From Candidatus Taylorbacteria bacterium RIFCSPLOWO2_12_FULL_43_20 (lineage in GTDB: Bacteria; Patescibacteriota; Minisyncoccia; Phycocordibacterales; HO2-43-120), in the NCBI GenBank assembly GCA_001821295.1, contig MHSK01000024.1, positions 1 through 51,877 on the forward strand: a stretch of 51,877 nt of DNA. The letters run 5' to 3'. The position numbers and the translations under genes were made by a program. Below, piece after piece: positions 33,551 to 42,141 of the stretch (positions are counted from its first letter, which is position 1; every line of letters starts with the position of its first letter). Under the pieces are notes generated by a model. The model was not told where the DNA came from and made no database searches. It saw nothing but the letters and a program-made list of their open reading frames with translations.

Positions 33551-35395
33551 ATGAAAAAAGGAATTATCGTCATAGAACCAAAAACTCCGCGTCTCAATTA
33601 TTTAAGGACAGAACTGCCTTTCATATTGATCTATGGGAAGCCGCTAATCCATCATCACATAGAGAATCTTATTGACGCCGAGGTGTTTGACATTGTAATT
33701 GTAATTCCCAATACGCTGGAAAAAGATCTGCGCGGCCAACTCGGTGAATTTTTTCAGGAAAGAGCCAAAATAAAAGTAAGCATCTACTTGGGCGAGAATT
33801 ATTTTCTGGCTTTAAAAAATATTCTAGCGAACACGGAAGCCGATGATCACCATATTATTTTTACGGGGCTTATATCGGAAAAAAACCCGCACAAGTTTTT
33901 TCTGAAGAAAAAAAAGCTGGAATTACTTATTGACAAAAATTTATTGCATAACAAATTTTCAGGAGCGCGAAACAAAGTCAAGACCGGCCTATTCGGCATA
34001 AAAGAAATAGGACCCGACATCACCGGTTATAACGCTGAATTGCAAAGGGCGTATTACATGAACAAAGAAGGCGCTCAAGAAATAGCGCGGATAATGGATG
34101 GGAATCCCGATTCAACGCTTGAGAAAGCCATAATGGAATGGGGTTTGTCCAATAAGATTGGTATTTTGAATCACGGCAAGTATTTGTGGTATGAAATCAA
34201 CTCCCCGGAAACAGCTATCCGAGCCGAAATGCTTTTCAGGCGCAAGAAAGAAAACGCGCGCCCGACCGAAGTCAAAACAGACAGATTTATTTACCCAGAC
34301 ACTTCGCTTCATTTCAGGTATGAAAAATCCAGAGAGACACCCGTAATTATTGAACAAGGTATTCTTGACAGAATTGACACACTACGTCTTATGGACCGGG
34401 ATAGGACAGCATCTCACCACATTATGATCACGGATACGGTTGTGGACAGACTTGTGGGGAAAAAAGTGGAAGAAAAGTTAACAAAAGCAGGGTATTCCCT
34501 TACGAAAATCATAGCTCCGTCTGGTGAAGCCGCGAAAACAATGAATGTCTATCATGAGTTGTCAGAAAAAATCACCAGTATCGGAATAGACGAGCAGTCC
34601 GTCATATTTTCTTTGGGTGGAGGAGCTATAGCTAACCTTGCCGGTTTTCTCGCCGCCACTCTGTACAGGGGAATAGGGCTTATTCATATTCCCACATCAC
34701 TGATGTGCATGAATGATGTGGCCATAAGCTTAAAGCAAGGCATAAACAATCAAAAAGGCAAAAATCTGGTAGGCAGCTACTATCAGCCGTTGCTTGTTGT
34801 AATAGATCCTTCCGTTCCCATGAATGAAACCATCATCAGGCACGGAATGTCAGAGACGATAAAGCATGCTTTAGCAGAGGATGTCGCCTTTTTTGATTAT
34901 TTGCTATCATACAACGGTGATTTGAAGGATGTAAATTTTCTTGAAAAAATCATAAGGCACACGATTGAACTCAAAATAGGGCTTATGAATGACGATATGT
35001 TTGAAAACGCGAGGGCTATCATACTTCAATACGGGCATGAGGTGGGGCACGCTATAGAATATCTTTCACATTTTGGCTTGACTCACGGAGAAGCAATTTC
35101 AATCGGAATGAGAGTGTCGGCGGAAATTTCGCATCTTATGGGTGTCACTTCCGAGGATACTGTTTACGCACATAAAAAAATATTGGAACATTACAAACTG
35201 CCTTATATTATTCCTCAAACCATTGAAAAAAGAGCGATATTGGACGCTTTGCGATTCAATAAAAAAACAAGAGGTAATGACATTCGTTTTGCTTTACTGG
35301 AACATGTGGGTAAGATATGGAAGATAAAAGGTGAATACGGCATTCCTTGCCCCGTTGAAATTATAGAAGAGGCGATCAGAAGAAGTTATGAATAA
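33551..35395 (+). CDS. Degenerate nucleotidyltransferase fused to a DHQ/DOI-synthase-like sugar-phosphate cyclase
   Basis: A 614-residue fusion. Residues 1-230 have the nucleotidyltransferase fold outline (RTELPFILIYGKPLIHHHIE; LWYEINSPETAIRA at the end), but the LAAGxGxR loop is replaced by IEPKTPRL and the PKP lysine by Phe, so catalysis is doubtful. Residues 250-614 are a dehydroquinate-synthase-fold cyclase: SGEAAKT, SLGGGAIANLAGFLAAT, PTSLMCMND, SLKQGIN, GKNLVGSYYQP, metal ligands E435 (GMSETIKHA), H496 (QYGHEVGHAIE) and H512 (THGEAISIGM). S-L-K-Q in place of G-G-K-T recalls 2-deoxy-scyllo-inosose synthases as I remember them. It is probably NAD-using and would form a carbocycle from a sugar phosphate. 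Start ATG 33551; it overlaps the next gene by eight bases. Confidence 0.88.
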   Translation: MKKGIIVIEPKTPRLNYLRTELPFILIYGKPLIHHHIENLIDAEVFDIVIVIPNTLEKDLRGQLGEFFQERAKIKVSIYLGENYFLALKNILANTEADDHHIIFTGLISEKNPHKFFLKKKKLELLIDKNLLHNKFSGARNKVKTGLFGIKEIGPDITGYNAELQRAYYMNKEGAQEIARIMDGNPDSTLEKAIMEWGLSNKIGILNHGKYLWYEINSPETAIRAEMLFRRKKENARPTEVKTDRFIYPDTSLHFRYEKSRETPVIIEQGILDRIDTLRLMDRDRTASHHIMITDTVVDRLVGKKVEEKLTKAGYSLTKIIAPSGEAAKTMNVYHELSEKITSIGIDEQSVIFSLGGGAIANLAGFLAATLYRGIGLIHIPTSLMCMNDVAISLKQGINNQKGKNLVGSYYQPLLVVIDPSVPMNETIIRHGMSETIKHALAEDVAFFDYLLSYNGDLKDVNFLEKIIRHTIELKIGLMNDDMFENARAIILQYGHEVGHAIEYLSHFGLTHGEAISIGMRVSAEISHLMGVTSEDTVYAHKKILEHYKLPYIIPQTIEKRAILDALRFNKKTRGNDIRFALLEHVGKIWKIKGEYGIPCPVEIIEEAIRRSYE

Positions 35396-36143
35396 ATTTA
35401 CGGCGGTAATTTTAGCGGCGGGGATGGGGTCTCGGTTAAAACATCTCACAAAAGACCTGCCTAAGCCCCTTGTTGAAGTAGGAGGAAAATCTTTGATCTG
35501 GTACGCCATAAGTTGGGCTAAATCCTTAGGTGTGTCAAAAATCGTGGTGGTGGGAGGGTATAAATTTGAGCTTCTAAAAGAGGCGGTAAATTTAATTGAT
35601 TCATCCGTAGTGATGGTTGAAAATGAAGAATACGCTACGACGCAGAGAATGGTCAGTCTTCTTAAGGCCAGAGGAGAAGTTGAGGGCGGACTATATGTGC
35701 GCGACGCCGATTATATTTTTGACACCTCTCTTGCGAATAAATTCAAAAAATATTTTGATGGTACGGTTATTTTCGGCACGGGAAAGGACTCGGTTGGTGT
35801 CGGGCTGGACATGAAAGTCAAATTGGATGACGACGGGAACCTCCTGGACATGTCAAAAGAGCTCACGGATTATGATTATTTTTTCTGCACGCAAGTTTTT
35901 TCAGAAGAAAAAAAAGTTTCTATCCTGCTTCAAGCCGGAGAAGATCTCATAAAGGAAAAAGGGGACGGCATGGTGCATGTTGAGGACGCTCTTCTTAAAA
36001 TGGTAAAGGACGGCGAAACGGTGAGATTTATTGACGTGGGAGCTCCTAAGTGGGTTGAAATTGATACTATAGAGGAATATGAGCGAGCAAACGAGCTGGT
36101 AAGCAACAAAGGAGAAAATGTGGCTGTGGAACTATTGCAGTAA
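35388..36143 (+). CDS. Sugar/alcohol-phosphate nucleotidyltransferase (IPCT/LicC-like)
   Basis: A 251-residue nucleotidyltransferase with an intact active site: AVILAAGMGSRLKHLTKDLP then KPLVEVGGKSLI (nucleotide loop and lysine), the metal-binding aspartate in VRDADYIF, and KWVEIDTIEEYERANE at the C terminus. The short length and the VEIDT ending resemble inositol-1-phosphate or choline-phosphate cytidylyltransferases. It overlaps the cyclase gene by eight bases, so the two proteins are made together; it probably supplies the activity lost from the N-terminal domain of that fusion, giving CDP-cyclitol for the CDP-alcohol transferase upstream (inference). Confidence 0.88.
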   Translation: MNKFTAVILAAGMGSRLKHLTKDLPKPLVEVGGKSLIWYAISWAKSLGVSKIVVVGGYKFELLKEAVNLIDSSVVMVENEEYATTQRMVSLLKARGEVEGGLYVRDADYIFDTSLANKFKKYFDGTVIFGTGKDSVGVGLDMKVKLDDDGNLLDMSKELTDYDYFFCTQVFSEEKKVSILLQAGEDLIKEKGDGMVHVEDALLKMVKDGETVRFIDVGAPKWVEIDTIEEYERANELVSNKGENVAVELLQ

Positions 36144-36178
36144 ATCGTTCGTCATTCCAATCTTTGGTAACGTCATCG

Positions 36179-36207
36179 TTGTGAGACTTTCCGAAATTTA
36201 GTATAGT
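36179..36207 (+). promoter_or_regulatory. Sigma70-type promoter for the CotH operon
   Basis: TTGTGA (36179-36184), a 17-base spacer and TATAGT (36202-36207). The predicted start is near 36214, two bases before the ATG at 36216, implying an almost leaderless mRNA. Confidence 0.55.
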
Positions 36208-36215
36208 AGCGTTTT

Positions 36216-39200
36216 ATGAATAGATTAATAAACCACAAGATTGGTCAAATTTTTCGCAGTTTAAAAGATGGCAGACCGGCATGGCTATGGATTATAGGCA
36301 TATTTGCCGCCATTAACTTTTTCCTGACTATTTTTCTTGGTTATCTATTCTTAAATAATTATAATATCTGGTGGGTTATCAGCGCGGTTCCTCAAGCTCC
36401 GCGGCGGACGGTGCAGGCTGTAATTGATTGGGTTAAAGAAATACCCTACATTCCGTATCAGTTCATAGATGACGGTCTTCCTCGCTACGACATTGTGCTG
36501 ACAAAAGCTGATTATGAAGAGCTTTTGGAGAATCTGCCGCGCGACATCAGTCAGTTTTTGACTGATGAAAATAAAATAAAGAAAAGAGCTGTTTTTAGAC
36601 ATGGTAAAAAAGTCTACGAAGCGAAGGTGGGTTTCCGCGGCGATGGCTCTGGACACTGGTTTTGGCCGAAAAAATCTTGGAAGGTTAAGTTGGCTGACGG
36701 GAATTACATTGACGATATGAGGGAAATTAATTTTATTTTACCCGATGAGCGTCAGTATATTGTTGAGGCTTTTAATAATTATCGCACGCGTAAATTAGGA
36801 TTACCGTATCTCAAAGACGGATGGGGTGTGCTTTATGTAAATGGTGTCAAGCAAGGGGTATATTATATCTCTGAATCATGGGGAAGCGAATTTCTAGCCA
36901 GAAACTCTCTTAATGACAACGGAACTTTGTATGGAGACAAGTATCCGCCATCGCCCAAAGATCATTATTCCATTTATGGAAAGTTTGATGATATAGCTGA
37001 TTTTTGGAAAACATACACATCACAGCCAAAAGAACGTGAGGTTGGCGACGATGAGAATTTATCAGTTTCATCAAGCAATATACCTGACGTCAGCATAACT
37101 GCGTTATCTCAATTTTTTAAAGTCGTCAACTCTGAAGACGAGTATTTCAAAAAAAATATTTGGAATGTTGTAGACAAAGAAGATTTCTATAATTGGTATA
37201 TGCAATCTAAATTGTCCGGCAGTTATCATCAATACTGGATGAACAACGCTCGTATGTATTTTGATCCGGAGATTGGGAAAATGCGCGTCATTCCCGTGGA
37301 TGTGGGTATTTACACTGATGCTATTCCTTATTTTTTTCTTGGCACAAACTCGCTTGTTGACCGGTTGATTAAAAATCCGGATTTTATTACAGAAGTTGAG
37401 AGGCGGCTTTATAAATATGTCAGTGATGAGAAAAATCTTGAAGAAGATCTTGCTTATTATGATTCCTTGTACAAAAAAGTGAGAATTGCATTTTATCAGG
37501 ATCATTTGGATGAGAACACCGGCAAATCATTTGATAAGACGGTGGCGAGCGGCAGGGACGCAATTATTGCCAATTTTCACGCAATTTCAAAACATATAGA
37601 AAGTGCGGAAGTAGAAAACATCGTGACGCTGAATGCAGGGACGAATGGCAATTTATTTGAGGGCAAGAGAATCTTGGCTGAATTGCATGTTAAGGAAAAA
37701 AGCGCGGCGCCTATTGTCTTGCGTTCTTTATCTGTTCCGGCATTTTCTTCCGAGAACTCCCCGGAGCTTTATGAAGATGTTAATCTTAATGGATTTCTTG
37801 ACTCCACAGACCGAAAAGTGGGAGTTTTCTCGTTTTCAGCCGAAAAAAAAGAATGGGTTATTGGCAGTCTTAAAGAAGTTTTTAACCCATCTTTATCTTT
37901 GTTGAATAGCGATGAAATTAATAATATCGGCAATCTAGAATTCGCCAAAAAAGTTTACGAAATATCCGCAACTGAAAAAAAATATTTTATTGCCGCTGAA
38001 AATATTGCCGGCGAGCGATTCAAAATAAAGACATTTTTTGAAAACCTTATATCAAGTAAAGAAATTCAACCATTACGCGAAGTGTACGTGGATCAGTCTA
38101 TATTCGCGGATTTTGACGCGGTTTCGTATTCGCAGGACGAGTTTTTGGCGATGAACCCCATATTTTATAAGATAGATGACAATACTCTGGGCGTTGGTCC
38201 GGGAGTTTTTGATCTCGCTAATACGGTCGTAATTCCAAAGGGCCAGATCTTATCTGTCAGTTCGGGCACTACGTTGCGCTTTTCTCCAGGCGTGTCCTTT
38301 TTCTCTTATGGAAAAATCCTGGCGCGATCGTCATCAGGTAATTCAATACGATTTGTAAAATCCGGTAAAGACCCGTGGGGAGTTTTCGCTCTTATTGAGG
38401 CGCCTGGCACGAGCGTTTTTGACGGTGTTGTGTTTGAAGATGGGGGAACCGGGCTCATAAACGGCGCATATTTTTCTGGAATGCTAGCCGCTCACCACTC
38501 GGATATAATAGTGCGAAATTCCTTTTTTAAGGGGGCGACCGGTGATGATGCGCTTAACGTCAAGCACGCGAGTTCTTCCATTGTTTCCAATCAATTCACG
38601 GCCAATCAATTTGACGCTATAGATCTGGATTGGGGTAATTTTTCGTTTGTCAAAGACAACGTGTTTGAGCAAAATGGTGATGACGCGATTGATCTCGGAG
38701 GAGCGCAAGGTGTCGTCATAATGGATAATTTTATAAAAAAATCAGGTGATAAATGCATTAGTATTGGTGAAAAATCAGTCAGACCGTTGATTATTAATAA
38801 TATTCTATCGGGCTGTAAGATCGGAGTACAGGTTAAGGACGGGTCCGATCCGATTATAGCCAACAACATAATATATGGAAATGATATTGGCATAGATGCT
38901 TATGAAAAAAAGGGTATTTATGGAGGGGGTTATGCCGAGGTTTATAATTCTATTATTTGGGGAAATAAAGTATCGTTGTCAATGGATGAGTTTTCCACTA
39001 TTAAAGTCGTATCCAGTAATGTTGAGGGGGGGTGGCGGGGCGACGGTAATATCGCGGTTCCCCCTTCTTTTAAGGATGCTGACGGCGGTAACTTTACTAT
39101 AGGAAAAGGAAGTGATAGTATCTTATTGTTATTTCAAGAGGGAGGAGAGAGGTCTGTTTTGACAGACTATTTTGGATTAAATCTTGAAAAGATTCCTATA

Positions 39201-39218
39201 GGCCTTTTGAACCAATGA
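36216..39218 (+). CDS. CotH kinase-like protein with C-terminal beta-helix
   Basis: A 1000-residue exported protein with an N-terminal membrane anchor (residues 22-47). Residues about 90-420 match CotH: GFRGDGSGHWFWPKKSWKVK, YVNGVKQGVYYISESWG, WMNNARMYF and VIPVDVGIYTD, giving candidate N344 and D362 metal ligands. CotH proteins are atypical kinases known from spore coats. A beta-sandwich-like middle leads to a right-handed beta-helix at about 690-930, with repeats such as IVRNSFF, IVSNQFT, FVKDNVFEQNGDDAIDL and IIANNIIYGNDIGI, usual for glycan binding or cleavage. It overlaps the VTC gene by four bases (ATGA). It could phosphorylate or anchor cell-surface material. Confidence 0.87.
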   Translation: MNRLINHKIGQIFRSLKDGRPAWLWIIGIFAAINFFLTIFLGYLFLNNYNIWWVISAVPQAPRRTVQAVIDWVKEIPYIPYQFIDDGLPRYDIVLTKADYEELLENLPRDISQFLTDENKIKKRAVFRHGKKVYEAKVGFRGDGSGHWFWPKKSWKVKLADGNYIDDMREINFILPDERQYIVEAFNNYRTRKLGLPYLKDGWGVLYVNGVKQGVYYISESWGSEFLARNSLNDNGTLYGDKYPPSPKDHYSIYGKFDDIADFWKTYTSQPKEREVGDDENLSVSSSNIPDVSITALSQFFKVVNSEDEYFKKNIWNVVDKEDFYNWYMQSKLSGSYHQYWMNNARMYFDPEIGKMRVIPVDVGIYTDAIPYFFLGTNSLVDRLIKNPDFITEVERRLYKYVSDEKNLEEDLAYYDSLYKKVRIAFYQDHLDENTGKSFDKTVASGRDAIIANFHAISKHIESAEVENIVTLNAGTNGNLFEGKRILAELHVKEKSAAPIVLRSLSVPAFSSENSPELYEDVNLNGFLDSTDRKVGVFSFSAEKKEWVIGSLKEVFNPSLSLLNSDEINNIGNLEFAKKVYEISATEKKYFIAAENIAGERFKIKTFFENLISSKEIQPLREVYVDQSIFADFDAVSYSQDEFLAMNPIFYKIDDNTLGVGPGVFDLANTVVIPKGQILSVSSGTTLRFSPGVSFFSYGKILARSSSGNSIRFVKSGKDPWGVFALIEAPGTSVFDGVVFEDGGTGLINGAYFSGMLAAHHSDIIVRNSFFKGATGDDALNVKHASSSIVSNQFTANQFDAIDLDWGNFSFVKDNVFEQNGDDAIDLGGAQGVVIMDNFIKKSGDKCISIGEKSVRPLIINNILSGCKIGVQVKDGSDPIIANNIIYGNDIGIDAYEKKGIYGGGYAEVYNSIIWGNKVSLSMDEFSTIKVVSSNVEGGWRGDGNIAVPPSFKDADGGNFTIGKGSDSILLLFQEGGERSVLTDYFGLNLEKIPIGLLNQ

Positions 39219-39997
39219 ATTTACAACCAGAATTTCACTTCAGGCGTTTTGAGATCAAGTATTTAACGGATGAAGATACGGCTGAAAACATAAAAAAAGA
39301 TTTAATGCCCTATCTGAAACACGATCCTTTTGCAGATCAGGAAGCAAAAGAGTATGAAGTAAGGAGTGTTTATTATGACAGCCCGGGATATTTTTACTAT
39401 CAAGAAACTCTTGATGGCTATAATTCAAGGAAAAAAATCAGAGTAAGATGCTATCGGACTGGCGGCCAGATTAAAGACAATGCTTTTCTTGAGATCAAAC
39501 GTAAAGAAGGAGTAATTGTTGTAAAAGACCGCATACGGCTTAATCTGGAAGAATTGCGTCAATTTCAAAAAACGGATACGTTACTGGATAGCGGACGGTC
39601 TTTTTCTTCCAAAGAAGAAAATTTCATAAAAGAATATGAGTTTGAAAGGGTTATCAGGGCGCTTTCTCCTAAAATTTTGGTAACTTACACGAGGGAGCCA
39701 TACGCGGGAGTGTATGACGAAGGCCTCCGAGTGACTTTTGACAGAAATATTAAAGCGGCTCAGAATGACAATCTTTTCTATGATGGAGGCGACATGGAAA
39801 GAATTCATCCGGGTGAGGTTGTGGTGGAGATCAAGTTCAGAAGGGGCCTTCCTGTATACATGGGGGAAACTATAAAAAAATTCAGCATGATAAGAGTTCC
39901 TTTTTCCAAATATCGGAAGGGGGTGGAAGAAACACGCGCCATACCCGGGAGTTTTCCAGGCATCACGCGGGGTTTTGAAACAGTTTCGTATATTTAA
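39215..39997 (+). CDS. VTC-domain (polyphosphate polymerase-like) protein
   Basis: A 260-residue cytoplasmic protein of the VTC fold, a tunnel lined with basic and acidic residues. It has HFRRFEIKYLTDEDTA, YYDSPGYFYYQETLDGY, KKIRVRCYRT, FLEIKRKEGVIVVKDRI, LVTYTREPYAG, LRVTFDRNIKA and VVVEIKFRRGLP; the alternating E-x-K and R-x-R strands are those that bind ATP and polyphosphate in yeast Vtc4. In bacteria, VTC, CotH and DUF4956 genes recur together; the joint function is not settled. Start and stop overlap the CotH gene by four bases. Confidence 0.9.
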   Translation: MNLQPEFHFRRFEIKYLTDEDTAENIKKDLMPYLKHDPFADQEAKEYEVRSVYYDSPGYFYYQETLDGYNSRKKIRVRCYRTGGQIKDNAFLEIKRKEGVIVVKDRIRLNLEELRQFQKTDTLLDSGRSFSSKEENFIKEYEFERVIRALSPKILVTYTREPYAGVYDEGLRVTFDRNIKAAQNDNLFYDGGDMERIHPGEVVVEIKFRRGLPVYMGETIKKFSMIRVPFSKYRKGVEETRAIPGSFPGITRGFETVSYI

Positions 39998-40004
39998 TTA
40001 TAAT
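39975..40004 (+). promoter_or_regulatory. Internal sigma70-type promoter before the DUF4956 gene
   Basis: TTGAAA (39975-39980), an 18-base spacer and a perfect TATAAT (39999-40004) overlap the end of the VTC gene. The predicted start near 40011 is eight bases before the ATG at 40019. Confidence 0.5.
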
Positions 40005-40018
40005 TAGAGATAATCACC

Positions 40019-40711
40019 ATGAATGATTCCATGAATGAATTGTTAAATCTGGGTACGAGCCAACTGCAAAACCCGACGCTTATTATAACCGGCATACTGA
40101 CCTCTTTTGTTATCGCGCTCATTATCGTATATATTTATCGCAAGACGCACAGAGGGCTTTCTTATTCTCAGTCATTTGTCGTAACTCTTATTTTTGTCAC
40201 TATGGTGGCGGCCGTTGCGATGATGGTCATAGGTAATAATGTAGCAAGAGCCTTCGGTCTCTTGGGAGCTTTTTCTATCATTCGCTTCAGAACTGTTGTG
40301 AAAGAACCCAAGGACATAAGTTATATATTTTTTGCTCTTATAGAGGGAATGGCTGTTGGAACCGGTAGTTATTTGATTGCGATCATTTCAACCATACTTT
40401 TTTCAATAATTTTAATTACACTGCATAGGTTTAATTTCGGATCTTATCAACCGAAGAGATACCTGCTCTCTTTTCTAGTGGGTTCGGAAGTCAGACATGA
40501 GGAAAATATTTCTGCGATATTCAACAAATATTTAAAAAACAGTTTATTGCTAAACGTAAATTCTAAAGATGACGGAAAAATGAGAGAAATGATTTACGAT
40601 ATTGATTTTTTTGAAAAAGGCAAAAGCGGTCCGTTTGTTTCTGAGCTGGCTTCAGTCCAAGGGGTTGAAAAGGCCCGCATAATCACATCCACAACGGACA
40701 TTGAGTATTAG
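40019..40711 (+). CDS. DUF4956 family membrane protein
   Basis: A 230-residue protein with an N-terminal membrane domain (helices at about 22-41, 52-72, 99-140) and a cytoplasmic C-terminal domain. The signature NNVARAFGLLGAFSIIRFRT then VVKEPKDISYIFFALIEGMA, with GTGSYLIAI after it, is diagnostic of DUF4956. The C-terminal half has an ACT-like or ferredoxin-like alternation (LLLNVNSKDDGKMREMIYDI). It is the usual third partner of CotH and VTC genes, probably a membrane channel or transporter of the module (inference). It has its own candidate promoter. Confidence 0.88.
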   Translation: MNDSMNELLNLGTSQLQNPTLIITGILTSFVIALIIVYIYRKTHRGLSYSQSFVVTLIFVTMVAAVAMMVIGNNVARAFGLLGAFSIIRFRTVVKEPKDISYIFFALIEGMAVGTGSYLIAIISTILFSIILITLHRFNFGSYQPKRYLLSFLVGSEVRHEENISAIFNKYLKNSLLLNVNSKDDGKMREMIYDIDFFEKGKSGPFVSELASVQGVEKARIITSTTDIEY

Positions 40712-40752
40712 ACTGAAAAAATGCGTCAGCATATAGCTTTTTGACTAAACGA

Positions 40753-42141
40753 ATGAGAAAAATATTGCTAACAATTTCTCGCGGCTGGATTGCGCGTAAT
40801 CTATTGCATAATGAATTTTACAAAATCTTAAGAGAAAATTGCGAGCTTATCATCATAACGACGGCGGCCGACAGCGATCGTTTTATAGGTGAATTTTCTC
40901 ATCCGAACGTCAGATTTATCGCGATGGATGAGAAGGGCCACAATTCTCTAGATGCCCTGATCTTTTTTTTTCACAAAAATCTTATATATAACTCCACGGT
41001 TGATCAAAAGAATCGATGGGGAATCATAGGCGATCCTAAAAGTAGAAAGCCCATCTTTTTTTTCTATCTTATAAAAAAAATAATTTTTATCCCTCTAAGT
41101 AAAATGAAATTTTTGCGCGAGCTATTTCGTCTCGTGGATTACTTTTTTTTACAAAAAAATGAAGTGAACAAATATTTGAAAGTTTTGGATAGGGAAAAAC
41201 CTGATTTGGTTCTGTCAACAAACGTTTACAGTGACAGCGAAGCCGCGCTTATAAAGGCGGCTAGAAAAAGAAAAATATTTACGCTCGGAATTCCAAAAAG
41301 CTGGGATAATTCCAATAAAAACGGACTACGGGCCAAAACTGACGTAATGTTCGTGTGGAGCGAGTTTATGGCGGATGAAGTCATAAAATACCAGAATTAT
41401 AAGGATAAAAAAGTAAAAATTTTGGGAATTCCGCAGTTTGATGATTACACAGATAAGAATTTGATAATGAATAGAAAGGAATTTTGCGAAATATACGAAC
41501 TTGATCCCGGCAGGCGGATTATTTTTTTTGGATCGGAGGGAAAACTGCTGCCAACTGACGCGGAAATTGCCGATATTATTTATGAAGATATTTTGACGAA
41601 CAAGTTTAATGAACCGTCGCAACTATTGGTACGCCCCCACTTTGGCTATAAAGATGACGATCTTAAATTTAAGAGTCTCTTCGGCAGGGATCGTGTCGTG
41701 GTTGACCGCTTGAACAACCCCTCAGATTGTTTTCGCGACTCATGGGATTATTCTTCAGAGTTTACCAAGCGTTTTGTAAATTGCCTTTATCACAGTGATG
41801 TCATAGTCAGCACTTATTCCACGCTCACGCTTGACGGAGCCGCTTTTGACAAACCGCTTATTAACATAGCTTTTGATGGAAGGAAATTCGTGCCGTATGA
41901 TCGATCTGTCGCCAGGTGGGAAATGGCAACTTATTTTAAAAAAGTGTTGAATACCGGCGCGGTGTGGAATGTAAATAATGTTTCCGAACTTAGGAACGCA
42001 ATCAATTCGTATTTTGACAACCCTTCAAAATTATCAAAAGAAAGAGAATTGCTAAGGGCAAGGTTTTGTTTTAAGATTGATGGACAAAGCGGAAAACGCT
42101 TCGCTAATGAGGTTCTGAATTTGCTTAGAGCCAGTTCATAA
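40753..42141 (+). CDS. GT-B-like surface-polymer transferase (copy 1)
   Basis: A 462-residue protein, paralogous to that at 47307. Both start with an R-G-(W/F) strand (LLTISRGWIARNLL), have IPKSWDN, LGIPQFDDY, NRKEFCEIYELDPGRRIIFFGSEG, QLLVRPHFGY and STYSTLTLDGAAFDKPLINIAF near the C terminus. The plan of two Rossmann domains with a late S-T-x-S-T-L-x-L-D block recalls capsule or CDP-glycerol-type glycerophosphotransferases, but the H-G motif of those is absent. The donor is unknown. ATG 40753 aligns with the paralogue's start. The last four codons and the stop lie in MITE-like element C. Confidence 0.72.
   Translation: MRKILLTISRGWIARNLLHNEFYKILRENCELIIITTAADSDRFIGEFSHPNVRFIAMDEKGHNSLDALIFFFHKNLIYNSTVDQKNRWGIIGDPKSRKPIFFFYLIKKIIFIPLSKMKFLRELFRLVDYFFLQKNEVNKYLKVLDREKPDLVLSTNVYSDSEAALIKAARKRKIFTLGIPKSWDNSNKNGLRAKTDVMFVWSEFMADEVIKYQNYKDKKVKILGIPQFDDYTDKNLIMNRKEFCEIYELDPGRRIIFFGSEGKLLPTDAEIADIIYEDILTNKFNEPSQLLVRPHFGYKDDDLKFKSLFGRDRVVVDRLNNPSDCFRDSWDYSSEFTKRFVNCLYHSDVIVSTYSTLTLDGAAFDKPLINIAFDGRKFVPYDRSVARWEMATYFKKVLNTGAVWNVNNVSELRNAINSYFDNPSKLSKERELLRARFCFKIDGQSGKRFANEVLNLLRASS

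Noticed and set aside
33551-35395. Plain AroB (3-dehydroquinate synthase)
   Set aside because: The fusion, the S-L-K-Q in place of G-G-K-T and the CDP-alcohol gene context do not suit a shikimate enzyme, although the fold is the same.
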